The notes under the pieces are model-generated. The model worked only from the letters and a program-made list of their open reading frames with translations. It ran no database searches and had not been told where the DNA came from. The position numbers and the translations under genes are program-made. From the NCBI RefSeq assembly GCF_029894425.1, contig NZ_JARXYJ010000002.1:1-64000 (forward strand): a stretch of 64,000 nucleotides of DNA. The letters are read 5' to 3'. Shown here piece after piece: positions 30,366 through 38,995 of the stretch. Position 1 is the first letter of the stretch, and each line of letters opens with the position of its first letter. Source of the DNA: Streptomyces sp. SAI-127. Its GTDB lineage: Bacteria; Actinomycetota; Actinomycetes; Streptomycetales; Streptomycetaceae.

Positions 30366-31171
30366 CGCGCGCCCCCCAGGTTCTGCCGGCCCAGCCAGGC
30401 CAGGACCGTCTCGGCGACCTCGCGCCAGCCGCTGTCGATGGTCAGGGAGTGCCCGCGATCAGGGAAGCCGATGATGTCGGTGACGGCGTCGGAGTGCCGG
30501 TACTGCTTGAGGGTCGCGCGGGTGACGGTCTCGGGAACGGTGTGGTCCTTGCCGCCCGAGATGAGCAGCAGCGGGCCCCGTCCGTTGTTCCCGGTGGCGA
30601 CCTTCGCCGCGGAGTGCGGGTTGAAGTTGGCGGAGGCCGCTTCGTAGAGCGGCTTGCCGGGGGCGGGGATGGTCCAGCGTTCGTACAGCGCCGCGGACTC
30701 CTCCTCGGAGACCGCGTTGCCGAAGGCGAACCGGAACTGCTCAGCCGTCAGGGACACCGCGCGGCGCTTGTTGGCGGGGTTCCTGAACACCGGCAGTGTG
30801 GCCCTGAGCGCCGACAGCGGCAGCGGCAGGACGCCCTTGATCTGCGCGGCATCGATCGCGACGGCCGCGGCGGCGCGGTCCTGGCCGAGCAGCTTCTGCG
30901 CGATCATGCCGCCGAAGGAGTGCCCGATCAGGACGGGCGGTACGGGCAGCTCGGCGATCAGTGCCGCGTAGTGCTCCACGACGTCGTCGATGCCGTGGTC
31001 GGCGATGCTCTCCGGGTTCGCCCGGGCCTCGGCGACGGTGTCGGGGTCGCCCGGCCAGCCCGGAGCGGACGGGTCGTAGCCCTCCTTGCGGAACAGATCG
31101 ATCCACGGCTCCCATGAGGCGCTGTGCAGCCACAGCCCGTGGATGAAGTAGACGGGGATCGGCATGGTCAT
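30362..31171 (-). CDS. alpha/beta hydrolase
   Basis: 269 residues. VYFIHGLWLHSASWEPW gives the oxyanion region, GHSFGGM the nucleophile Ser, LISGGKDHTVP the Asp and FPDRGHSLTID the His, so the triad is complete. No signal peptide. GGAGG lies 8 bp before ATG 31171. First gene of an operon with the SDR gene. The pair resembles secondary catabolic modules next to LAL activators; the substrate is unknown. Confidence 0.92.
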   Translation of the reverse strand: MTMPIPVYFIHGLWLHSASWEPWIDLFRKEGYDPSAPGWPGDPDTVAEARANPESIADHGIDDVVEHYAALIAELPVPPVLIGHSFGGMIAQKLLGQDRAAAAVAIDAAQIKGVLPLPLSALRATLPVFRNPANKRRAVSLTAEQFRFAFGNAVSEEESAALYERWTIPAPGKPLYEAASANFNPHSAAKVATGNNGRGPLLLISGGKDHTVPETVTRATLKQYRHSDAVTDIIGFPDRGHSLTIDSGWREVAETVLAWLGRQNLGGAR

Positions 31172-31805
31172 GGCTCAGTCCTCCCGCGAGACGACGTGCC
31201 GTTCCGGCAGTCGCTCACACACAACCCGACTTCCGGCGCGCTCGAACCGGGGTGACACCCCAGTCCCTCACGGCCGGACGCCGAGCGGGCTGTACCGGCG
31301 GGGGACGGACGGGACGGCGGCCGCCGCGCGCGAACCGCTCCTTCCGCCACCCGCCGGACTCCGCTCGCGGCGCTGGCACCTGCTCGTTCACGAACTGCAG
31401 CCCGGGGCGGGCGAGTTCGGCCCGCATGGCCGGGCGTCGGCAAGCCCGCGAACAGGAGGAAGCCGAAGTGCAACAACGTATAACCCAGCGGCCGGTCACC
31501 GGCGTCGGCGACGCCATCGGCGAGACCGCCAGGAGACCTGCCGCGCCACGCCCGCTGTCCGCCGCCGACGGGCTCCTCGCGTTCGGCGCAGTACCCGCTC
31601 GACACCTGGCAGGGTCCGCAACGGGGCCCCATCCATCGCTCAGTCAGGACGGCGGGTAGCCATCAAGCCGGGGCCGTCAGGGGCTGTAGGCGACGGGTCG
31701 GTCCTCGTCGCCGGTCTCCGACATCAGCGCGTCCATCCGCTCGAGAACGCGCTGCGCCGGCGCACGCCGTTGCGCCTCAACCGCACCGGTCGACACACGA
31801 GCGCG
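31172..31805. other. region without a recognisable intact gene
   Basis: About 630 bp. Several short frames on both strands lack ribosome sites and family resemblance. On the minus strand a short frame ending at 31677 reads LERMDALMSETGDEDRPVAY and looks like the C-terminal tail of a lost gene. The stretch is best seen as decayed DNA adjoining the ANTAR remnant, plus the promoter of the hydrolase operon. Confidence 0.45.
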
Positions 31806-32160
31806 TCACGCCCGGGGCTTTGCCTCGACGATGGCGGCCGGGTTCATGTCGCGGGTGACCAGGGCTTGGACGGTCTCGGTGAGACGGAGCCTTCGCTGCT
31901 TCGCATAGGCGGTGAGCAGTTGTGAGGCTTCGCCGATGGTGGTGTCCGCGTACTGGGCGATCATGCCCTTGGCGATCTCCAGGGTGGCCCTGGAGGCGAT
32001 GACGCTCTGCACGCGGGTGATGACGTCGTCGGCCCGGGCAGGCTCGGTGGACCAGTGAAAGCTCGCGCACGCAGGCGTAGCAGCGCTTCCTCGGCGCTCA
32101 CGCCCAGCTGCGTCATGATCATCCCGGTGGCCTGATGCTGTGCGCCCGGGACCGGTTACC
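31806..32160 (-). pseudogene. ANTAR-domain regulator remnant, frameshifted
   Basis: The minus strand around 32155-32065 reads HQATGMIMTQLGVSAEEALL, the start of an ANTAR domain. The frame then changes, and from about 32060 to 31806 reads RVQSVIASRATLEIAKGMIA and YADTTIGEASQLLTAYAKQR, another ANTAR-like unit, to a normal stop. The N-terminal sensory part (usually GAF) is absent. ANTAR domains bind RNA hairpins for antitermination. Two pieces in different frames and no start codon make this a broken gene. Confidence 0.7.
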
Positions 32161-32194
32161 CGTACCCTCCTGCACCGCTCACACTGCCCCGCGC

Positions 32195-32647
32195 TCATCG
32201 TTCCGATCGCGTGAGCAGGATGCCCGTGACCAGCTCGGGCCGGATGCGGATCGCGTGGTCCATGGGCTGTTCCGCCCACGGCTCCAGCATCGCCTGGTAG
32301 CGGTCCAGTGCACCGGGGTCGGTCACCGGCCGGGCGTAACCCGTCACCACCACGCTCCAACCGAGATGCGTCGTCGCGTCGATGTCGTCCGCCTCGTAGG
32401 CGACGACGACACCGGGGCCGTCGGCCTGCTGAGTGTATGAGGTCAGAGCGGTGCCCTCGTGGGTGCGGATCACGATGTCCCCGCCGTCCAGGACGTGGTT
32501 GACCGGGCGGACGGTCGGCAGCGCGTGCAGAGTGAAGACGACCCTCCCCAAGGACACGCTGCCCAGCAGCCGCAGTGCCTCGGCGCTGTCGAGCTCGATG
32601 CGGCGGCGCGGGCCTGCGAGGGCCGGCCGCCTGGCGTTGTGGGCCAT
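32195..32647 (-). CDS. pyridoxamine 5'-phosphate oxidase family protein
   Basis: 150 residues from ATG 32647 (GGAAAG upstream). Split beta-barrel pattern of flavin-binding proteins: ALRLLGSVSLGRVVFTLHAL, ALPTVRPVNHVLDGGDIVIR, TSYTQQADGPGVVVAYEADD and GWSVVVTGYARPV. Small PPOX proteins like this are strongly induced with the DosR/OsdR regulon in actinobacteria. Two DevR-like palindromes lie 120-160 bp upstream, supporting that link. The cofactor (FMN or F420) cannot be fixed from sequence. Confidence 0.9.
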   Translation of the reverse strand: MAHNARRPALAGPRRRIELDSAEALRLLGSVSLGRVVFTLHALPTVRPVNHVLDGGDIVIRTHEGTALTSYTQQADGPGVVVAYEADDIDATTHLGWSVVVTGYARPVTDPGALDRYQAMLEPWAEQPMDHAIRIRPELVTGILLTRSER

Positions 32648-32768
32648 GACGGACTTTCCGTTGGGGGTTTCGTGGCTTGCTGCCCGGTCGGAATCCATAC
32701 GGAGCGACACCGCGGGGGATCGGTGCCGCTCCTGCCTCAAGCTTCTCCCTGGCCGAGGGCCGCGCCAA

Positions 32769-32805
32769 GGGCCGATGGTCCCCGATGAGGGCCGGACGGC
32801 CCTCA
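32769..32805. promoter_or_regulatory. two tandem DevR/OsdR-like boxes
   Basis: Box 1, GGGCCGATGGTCCC (32769-32782), and box 2, TGAGGGCC-GGAC-GGCCCTCA (32786-32805, perfect 8 bp arms), each fit GGG[AC]C-N4-G[TG]CCC, the half-sites and spacing of the DevR box. They are 3 bp apart, centres about two helical turns from each other, as for cooperative binding. They face the PPOX gene. Assignment by similarity only. Confidence 0.55.
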
Positions 32806-33128
32806 CTCATCAGGAGCGGAACTCCCGCGGCCTCCGCCGCCGCGCCACGGAGGCGGCCCGGCCGACCGGCGGGCCGTGTCCGCGCGGTGCACGGCCCTCT
32901 CCACCTGGGCACGCAGCCGGTGCTCGGGATACGGCATACCCTCACCGGCTGTAGCTGCCCTCGGTGCCGGACAGCGCCGCCCGGCCCCGCCTCCAGACGT
33001 GCCACCGGGACCCGGAACGGCGGGCCGGCAGCCCAGCCGGGTCATCTCGGCCAGGTTCGCGCCCTTGCCGCCCAACAGGTCTGCCATGTCCCGGCGCCCC
33101 TCGCGAAAGTCGTGCACGTACGGACCAT
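32806..33128 (-). pseudogene. pyruvate phosphate dikinase N-terminal remnant
   Basis: From 33117 the minus strand reads HDFREGRRDMADLLGGKGAN then LAEMTRLG, the N-terminus of pyruvate phosphate dikinase (full length about 870-900 residues). The sequence then degrades into Pro/Gly/Arg-rich text. An ATG at 33128 would fit MVRYVHDF if one missing base is restored. PPDK interconverts pyruvate and phosphoenolpyruvate, which would suit the neighbouring enolase and phosphoketolase, but this copy cannot be active. Confidence 0.7.
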
Positions 33129-33407
33129 GACGCTGTGCTCCTCGGCTCGGCGGACCCGGTTCGGCTCCTCGGTCACGACGTGGCCTCAGCGTCGAACATC
33201 GCCCGCTCCGCCCGGCAGATGCTGTCCGTCCCCGCCCAGGGCCGAACGGCCCCAGCCCTGAGCCGGCGCTCCGCTCTCCGCAAGGACGGCCACCGGACCC
33301 GCTGCCGCCGGATCCGAACCTGTACCGTCACCCGCCGTCGGCCGGTAGCGTGGTCCACGACCGGAGCGGCCGGTGTCAGCCCGTCCGAAGGACCCGAGGA
33401 GACACAG

Positions 33408-35135
33408 GTGGCAAGCCCCCAGCAGCCGCAGGAGGCCCGTGTACGGCTGCCGCAACTGAGGCTGGACGAGCTGTTGGAGGAGCTTCAGGCGCGGCTGGAC
33501 GCGGCCCGTGGCACCCGGGACCGGGTGCACAGCCTGCTGGAGGCGGTGCTCTCGGTCGGCCGCGAGCTGGATCTGGAGCAGGCGCTGCACAGCATCGTCG
33601 AGGCCGCCGGGGTGCTGGTCGACGCGGAGTACGCGGCTCTCGGTGTGATCGGTCCGGACGGCAGGCGTCTCTCCGCCTTCCACACGGTCGGGGTCACCGA
33701 AGAGCAGATCGCCCGGATCGGCCCCTTCCCGGAGGGCCACGGCATCCTCGGTGAGCTGATCCGCCATCCCGAGCCGCTGCGCCTGACGAAGATCTCCGAG
33801 CATCCCTCGTCATACGGGTTCCCGGACCACCATCCGCCGATGAACAGCTTCCTCGGCGTGCCCATCCGCGTGCGCGACCAGGTCTTCGGGAACCTGTACC
33901 TCACCGAGAAGCGGGGCGGCGCGCAGTTCGACGAGGACGACGAGTCGGTTCTCTCGACCCTGGCGGTGGCGGCCGGCGTCGCCATCGACAACGCCCGCCT
34001 CTATGAGGATTCCCGGCTGCGGGAGCGCTGGCTGCGGGCGAACGCGGAGGTCACCCACAGCCTCATGTCCGGCGGGGGGCGCACCGACGTGCTGGGACTC
34101 ATCGCCGAGCGGGCCGGCGAGATCACCGGATCGGCGCTGGCCGCGGTCGCGTCCCCTATGGAGGACACCGGGTCGCTCGCCGTGGAGATCGCCGTCGGGC
34201 TGGGTTCCGACGCGCACAAGGGGCTCGTGCTGCCGATGGACGCGACATTGATGGGGCTGGCCTTCTCCACCGTCGCCCCCGCCGTCAGTACGGACGTCTC
34301 CCACGACGAACGCATTACCCCGGAACCGCCCCGGTTCCAGGGACTCGGTCCCGCCGTGGCCGTGCCCATCGGGACGGGCGAGGACGGAGTCCGAGGCGTG
34401 CTCCTGCTGGCACGCGAGGCCGGTCGGCCGGAGTTCACGACGACGGAGACCGAGACCCTGCAAGGCTTCGCCGCGCAGGCCGCCGTAGCAATGGAGCTGG
34501 CGGATCGACGTGAGGACGCCGAGCAGATCGCGGTGCTCAAGGACCGCGACCGGATCGCTCGTGACCTGCACGACCTGGCGATCCAGCGGTTGTTCGCCAC
34601 GGGCATGACCCTGCAGAGCGCGGGCCGGTTCATCGACCATCCCGAGGCGGCCGGGCGGGTCGTGCGGGCGGTGGACGACCTGGACGAGACCATCAAGATC
34701 ATCAGGTCGACGATCTTCGGGCTGCGGGCGCGTGACGGCGGGGCCGGGACGGGACTGCGCGCCCGGGTCTTACGGGCCGTCGGTGAGGCGGCCCCGCTGA
34801 TGGGCTTCGCGCCCAGCGTGCGCATGGAGGGACTGCTCGACACCGACGTGCCGCGCGAGATCGCCGACCACGCGCTGGCCGTGCTCTCCGAGGCCCTCAC
34901 CAACATCGCCCGGCACGCCCACGCCGACCGCGCCGACCTTGCGCTGGAGTGCGACGGCCGCCAACTGCGGCTGACGGTCGCCGACAACGGTGTGGGCATT
35001 CCGGCCGACGGCCGCCGCAGCGGACTGCTCAACATGGCCGAGCGTGCCGAACAGCTGGGCGGCGAAATGGAGTTGAGCAGCCCGCCCGACGGCGGCACCA
35101 CGCTGGTGTGGCGGGTGCCGGTGGGGGAGCGGTAG
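33408..35135 (+). CDS. DevS/DosS-type GAF sensor histidine kinase
   Basis: 575 residues from GTG 33408 (GAGGAG upstream). GAF-1 (about 55-205) has GYGFPDHHPPM-like text with His141-His142, matching the heme-binding His region of mycobacterial DosS, followed by FLGVPIRVRDQVFGNLYLTE. GAF-2 spans about 225-365. The dimerisation domain holds the phospho-acceptor His388 in IARDLHDLAIQRLF, and the HATPase has LTNIARHAHA and VADNGVGIP. No transmembrane segment, so a cytoplasmic oxygen/redox sensor. No response regulator gene is adjacent in this window. It should drive the dormancy-type genes carrying DevR-like boxes. Confidence 0.94.
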   Translation: MASPQQPQEARVRLPQLRLDELLEELQARLDAARGTRDRVHSLLEAVLSVGRELDLEQALHSIVEAAGVLVDAEYAALGVIGPDGRRLSAFHTVGVTEEQIARIGPFPEGHGILGELIRHPEPLRLTKISEHPSSYGFPDHHPPMNSFLGVPIRVRDQVFGNLYLTEKRGGAQFDEDDESVLSTLAVAAGVAIDNARLYEDSRLRERWLRANAEVTHSLMSGGGRTDVLGLIAERAGEITGSALAAVASPMEDTGSLAVEIAVGLGSDAHKGLVLPMDATLMGLAFSTVAPAVSTDVSHDERITPEPPRFQGLGPAVAVPIGTGEDGVRGVLLLAREAGRPEFTTTETETLQGFAAQAAVAMELADRREDAEQIAVLKDRDRIARDLHDLAIQRLFATGMTLQSAGRFIDHPEAAGRVVRAVDDLDETIKIIRSTIFGLRARDGGAGTGLRARVLRAVGEAAPLMGFAPSVRMEGLLDTDVPREIADHALAVLSEALTNIARHAHADRADLALECDGRQLRLTVADNGVGIPADGRRSGLLNMAERAEQLGGEMELSSPPDGGTTLVWRVPVGER

Positions 35136-35612
35136 CGGACACGTCTCCCGCGCCATCCGTGACAGCGTAGGGATTGTGCCGCCCACCACAGACCGGCCGC
35201 GAGTCGTTCGGCGATGCCGAGTGGGGTGCGACCGGGAGTCGTGCAGGACGTTGATGGAGACGCCGTAGAAGTCGGTGACCTCTCGACGGTGGACCGGGGC
35301 TTCCCTTCCGGGCCGCCCGGGGCGAACGTCACACCTGGCCGACGGCACGACGAAGGTTGATGTGGGCGCGCAATAACACCAGTCCCGTCCGACCGGCCCA
35401 CGTCGAGCTGCGACGCACCCTCGTCCGGGTGAGCGGAGGCGCCCTCAAGCGGGTCCGCGCGCCGAGTAGCGCCGCCGAGCTCAGGGCGCCAGGGGCGCTC
35501 CCGCACACGCCGCGTGGGTGACCTCGCCGTACCACCCTGGGCAAGCGATTCACGGGTGCGGTGCAGGAACGCCTGCCCGAGTAGTCGACCCGCCGCACGG
35601 AGGCACTCCCCG
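35136..35612. other. gap with degraded coding traces
   Basis: About 480 bp. The minus strand near 35310-35170 reads VHRREVTDFYGVSINVLHDS, which looks like a protein fragment but has no start, no family match I can name, and several frame breaks. The last 60 bp supply the promoter and GGAGG ribosome site of the GNAT gene. No DevR-type response regulator is hidden here. Confidence 0.4.
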
Positions 35613-36119
35613 ATGCGAAATACTCTCCCGATGAGTTCACGCACACCCCCGATCAGCCAGCCGATCACGATACGGCGGGCCGTCGCGCGAGATGCCAAAC
35701 GGCTCACGCGGCTCGTGCGTGGCTCAGGCGCCTACGAAGGTAAGTACGCAGCCGCAGTCGCGGGCTACCGGGTCGGTCCGGATTACATCGAGGCCCACCG
35801 CTCCTTTGTGGCCGTCGGCGCCGACGAGCAGGAAGGCCGGGTCCTCGGGTTCTACTCGCTCGTCCTCGCTCCACCGGAGCTCGACCTGCTGTTCGTCGCC
35901 GACGAAGCGCAAGGACGGGGCATCGGACGGCTGCTCATCGCGCACATGGAGTCCGAGGCCCGTGCGGCCGGGCTCGACCGCCTCAAGGTCGTGTCGCATC
36001 TTCCCGCCGAGGGCTTCTACCACCGCGTCGGTGCGGTGCGGACCGGGACCGCGTTCGCGAACCCGCCCGCCGTGCCGTGGGACCGTCCCGAATTCGAGTT
36101 TCGCATTCCTTCGGAATGA
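35613..36119 (+). CDS. GNAT family N-acetyltransferase
   Basis: 168 residues. ITIRRAVARDAKRLTRLV starts the GNAT fold; ELDLLFVADEAQGRGIGRLL contains the acetyl-CoA loop (QGRGIG), and LKVVSHLPAEGFYHRVGA the last helix-strand. GGAGG lies 9 bp before ATG 35613; ATG 35631 is a possible alternative. Substrate unknown. GNAT genes occur in DosR-type islands, but co-regulation is not visible. Confidence 0.9.
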   Translation: MRNTLPMSSRTPPISQPITIRRAVARDAKRLTRLVRGSGAYEGKYAAAVAGYRVGPDYIEAHRSFVAVGADEQEGRVLGFYSLVLAPPELDLLFVADEAQGRGIGRLLIAHMESEARAAGLDRLKVVSHLPAEGFYHRVGAVRTGTAFANPPAVPWDRPEFEFRIPSE

Positions 36120-36572
36120 CGCGATGTGCCGGTTCGCGGGGCATCGGCTTCGCCGGCAACCCATCAGGCTGCTGGGACTCTTCCTTCCAGGATGCCCAGC
36201 ACCAGCTGCCGACAGCGTCGCCGTCGTTAGCGACACCTGGGCGCCGTCCTGGCCGCCATGGTTTTTGTGGGCGCCCTGCACGGCGCCCACCGTGCAGGCG
36301 CGGGCCTCGCCGAGCAGGCCCACCCGGCCGACCACTGCCGCGGCCACGCCACCGGGCAATTGCTGCGCATCGACATCCACTCGGGGCGGTCCCTCGCCCG
36401 TCCGGGCCAACCGGCCTGCATAGGGCCGCCGTCGGCCGGGTTGTCCGCGAACTCCCCCGGAATTGTCCTTGATCGGTAACGGACGCATCCTGTGGCCGCC
36501 GTCGCTCGTCCTGCCAGGTGGTCGCGAGGTGACCAGAGAAATGGCGACGAACTGCGTGAAGGCGGGACGGAC
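36120..36572. other. intergenic region
   Basis: About 450 bp between two plus-strand genes. A 73-codon frame (36258-36479) lacks a ribosome site and shows no family resemblance. Otherwise I see nothing beyond the upstream region of the deacetylase. Confidence 0.4.
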
Positions 36573-37343
36573 ATGGCACGGCACGGCGGGCGGGGCTGGA
36601 ACGGCAAGGTTCTCGGGGCGGCGCTCGGGGTGACATTGCTCGCTGCCGGTGCCTCGGTGTGGACCGCGCAGGCCGGAGCGTTGGGCAGCCCGTCGTCCGA
36701 CGCGACCACGTCCGCCAGGCCGGGAAGTGCCGTCAAGCCGGTCGCGGCCGACATCGCGCACGCCTCGGACCAGGGGGCGCGCGGCGTCAACATCACCATC
36801 GACGACGGCCCCGACCCCGTGTGGACCCCCCAAGTACTCGATGTGCTGCGCCAGTACGGGGTCAAGGCCACGTTCTGCATGGTGGGCACGCAGGCGCAGG
36901 CCCACCCGGACCTGGTCAAGCAGGTGGTGGCGGCCGGGCACCGGCTGTGCGACCACTCGGTGTCCCACGACACCACCATGGACAAGAAGCCCCAGGCCTA
37001 CCAGGCGCAGCAGATACTGGACGCCGAACGCATGATCACCCAGGCGTCCGGGGGCGTCCGGCCGATGTACTACCGGGCCCCCGGCGGCGCCTTCACCCCC
37101 TACAGCCGCCACCTCGCCGCCTCCCGGGGCATGCGCCCGCTCGGCTGGAACGTGGACTCCAAGGACTTCGAACGGCCGGGCACGGCCGCCATTGTCGCCA
37201 CCGTGGAACGGGAGCTGCCGGGCGGCCCGACGATCCTCTTCCACGACGCGGGCGGCGACCGCTCCCAGACCGTCGAGGCCCTGCGCCAGATCCTGCCGCG
37301 GCTCAAGGAACAGGGTTACTCCTACGGCTTCCCCGTGCGCTGA
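36573..37343 (+). CDS. secreted polysaccharide deacetylase (CE4/NodB)
   Basis: 256 residues. Basic N-terminus and hydrophobic segment (VLGAALGVTLLAAGASVW) followed by AQA form a signal peptide. The NodB domain starts at VNITIDDGPDP (catalytic Asp pair), with the zinc ligands in DHSVSHDT, the YYRAPGGAF motif, GWNVDSKDF and ILFHDAGGD. It removes acetyl groups from N-acetylglucosamine in cell wall or chitin outside the cell. ATG 36573 gives a proper signal peptide; an upstream frame to 36492 does not. Confidence 0.93.
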   Translation: MARHGGRGWNGKVLGAALGVTLLAAGASVWTAQAGALGSPSSDATTSARPGSAVKPVAADIAHASDQGARGVNITIDDGPDPVWTPQVLDVLRQYGVKATFCMVGTQAQAHPDLVKQVVAAGHRLCDHSVSHDTTMDKKPQAYQAQQILDAERMITQASGGVRPMYYRAPGGAFTPYSRHLAASRGMRPLGWNVDSKDFERPGTAAIVATVERELPGGPTILFHDAGGDRSQTVEALRQILPRLKEQGYSYGFPVR

Positions 37344-37479
37344 CCCCCGCAGCCCCCGCAGCCCCGGCAGCTCGGCGCGCGCGGCAGCCCGGCAACCCCC
37401 GCATCCTGGCGGCCGGCAGCCGGCCGGTCCATGCGACCGATGCCCCGGCTCAGGCCTCCACAGAAGGGAACTCGGCCCT

Positions 37480-38058
37480 CTACTCGACGAAGTCCGGCTG
37501 CCAGGGCAACACCCGAAAGTCACCGGTGCCGCTCTTCACTCGCTCGAACGGCGCTGAACTCACGCACTTGGGCAGACCCTTGGTCTCCACCGGGTTTCCC
37601 ACGGAGGCCCAGCTGTAGCCCAACCGGTCGTGCCGACCCACGTCGTGCACGGTGAAGCCCACCCGCTTGCCCTTCGCTCCCGGCAGGTCGCTACCGGTGA
37701 TGACACCGGTGGCGACGGCGACCTTCCCACCGGTCACCAGACAGTCGATCCGCCCTTTGGCCCAGGCGCCCTCGCCGTCGAGGTAGTGGCTGAAGCGGAA
37801 GGTCCCGGTGGCCTTCGCCGGATCCATCCGGTGTCGGGCGGCGAGGTGCGCGTCGAAGGTGAAGGTGATGTCGTCCCCGAGCGTCCGGGAGAGCTTGGCG
37901 GACCCGGTGAGGGCAGCGGCTTCCCGCGACCCGCCGGGGGAGTCGGACCCGGGCGAACGACCAGAGGCCGCGGCGGAGGCGGTGCAGGCGACGGCGATCA
38001 GGGCGGCGGCACCTGCGGCGACACGGATACGGGCGGAGGCTGACGCACTGCGGCTCAT
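37480..38058 (-). CDS. secreted hypothetical protein
   Basis: 192 residues with an N-terminal signal peptide (ARIRVAAGAAALIAVACTAS then AAASG). The mature part alternates strands (DDITFTFDAHLAARHRMDPA, ATGTFRFSHYLDGEGAWAKG, GRIDCLVTGGKVAVATGVIT, VGFTVHDVGRHDRLGYSWAS), resembling a Streptomyces family of small secreted beta proteins. Two Cys could form a disulfide. Function unknown. ATG 38058 start. Converges on the deacetylase gene. Confidence 0.82.
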   Translation of the reverse strand: MSRSASASARIRVAAGAAALIAVACTASAAASGRSPGSDSPGGSREAAALTGSAKLSRTLGDDITFTFDAHLAARHRMDPAKATGTFRFSHYLDGEGAWAKGRIDCLVTGGKVAVATGVITGSDLPGAKGKRVGFTVHDVGRHDRLGYSWASVGNPVETKGLPKCVSSAPFERVKSGTGDFRVLPWQPDFVE

Positions 38059-38604
38059 GACCGGTCCTTCCTCGTGGATGACGCCCGTTTCCTGCGGGCG
38101 CCATTCCAGCGTCCCGCGACTGACGGGGCCTCACATCGCTCCCCGAGCTGACGTATTGCTCACCCAGCCGACGCACACGGGTGATCGTCATGCGCCCGCA
38201 GAGTTACGCCTGCATGCCTCCTGGGTCTCACCGCAGCAGCGGTACCAGGCACGCTCTCGGCAATCGCCTGCCCGGTCATCGAGACAGTCCCTCTTCCCGA
38301 AGAGCACCACGTCCAGGGTCTGTCAGACAGAACTTGCCATCGGCAGGACACTCGTCCCGTCGCAGCCCGCGCAGAGCACAACGTCGGCGGCGGACCCGGC
38401 GAACAGGAGACCCATGGCGAGGCCGTGGACGCAGCCCGGGCGACAACGCACTTCATGCCGATCACCGTAGGCCAGAGCCCCGGCAGCGGGATCGGCCGAA
38501 CGGCCGAGGGCCGCCCGCGATCCCGGCCGTTCGGCCGAGGCGCGCGCCCGTGCCCGCGGGCGAGGGTGGATCCGCATCCTCACCACGGACATCAGGAGTA
38601 CGCG
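38059..38604. other. intergenic region upstream of the exporter operon
   Basis: About 545 bp with no convincing gene. A minus-strand stretch near 38440-38320 reads like a short membrane peptide (HGLAMGLLFAGSAADVVLCA) but is open only in a long antisense frame. The right end carries two operator-like palindromes and the ribosome site of the next gene. Confidence 0.4.
38493..38537. promoter_or_regulatory. paired CGGCCG palindromes upstream of exporter operon
   Basis: CGGCCG-AA-CGGCCG (38493-38506) and CGGCCG-TT-CGGCCG (38524-38537), with centres 31 bp apart, about three helical turns. They lie some 70-110 bp before ATG 38605. A dimeric repressor could bind both. No regulator for them can be named; the HxlR gene at the far end of the operon is one candidate. 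Confidence 0.45.
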
Positions 38605-38976
38605 ATGCAGCGCAGCAAGTTTCTCGTCGGCGTCGTCGGAGGCGCGACCGCGCTGGTTGCGCTGGGCGGCCTCGGTACGCATGTGCTGGCCGGCACAGAG
38701 TCGACCAGTCGCCTGGACGAGTACAGCACGGCGTCCGTGGACGGCCACAAGGCGCTTGCGGCGAACGTCGTCGCCGGGCGCACCGAGAGCAAGTTCCACC
38801 CGCTGCCCTGGGTCGGCGACAAGGTCTCTGCTGTCACCTGCCCGACGGGGCTCAAGGCCGTGGCCGGGGCCACCATCACCTGCGCCGGCGAGAAGAGCGG
38901 CGGCGGGAGCGTCGAGATCCCCGTCCGGGTGATCAAGGCCGACGCCAAGAGCGTCACCTGGAAGTTCGAGCGCTGA
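38605..38976 (+). CDS. DUF4333 secreted protein
   Basis: 123 residues. N-terminal membrane/signal segment (FLVGVVGGATALVALGGLG), then a DUF4333-like domain: VSAVTCPTGLKAVAGATITC with its two spaced Cys, and the final strand AKSVTWKFER. Such domains are exported and of unknown role. CAGGAG lies before ATG 38605. Followed after 19 bp by the ABC ATPase gene, so it heads an operon with the exporter and may be its substrate or periplasmic partner. Confidence 0.85.
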   Translation: MQRSKFLVGVVGGATALVALGGLGTHVLAGTESTSRLDEYSTASVDGHKALAANVVAGRTESKFHPLPWVGDKVSAVTCPTGLKAVAGATITCAGEKSGGGSVEIPVRVIKADAKSVTWKFER

Positions 38977-38995
38977 GAAGGAGCGACGAGACACC

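Noticed and set aside
34001..35707. 568-codon open frame on the minus strand
   Set aside because: Antisense to the histidine kinase, Ser/Arg-rich, no recognised domain.
35724..37523. 599-codon open frame on the minus strand
   Set aside because: Antisense to the GNAT and deacetylase genes; spans a gap but shows no family match.
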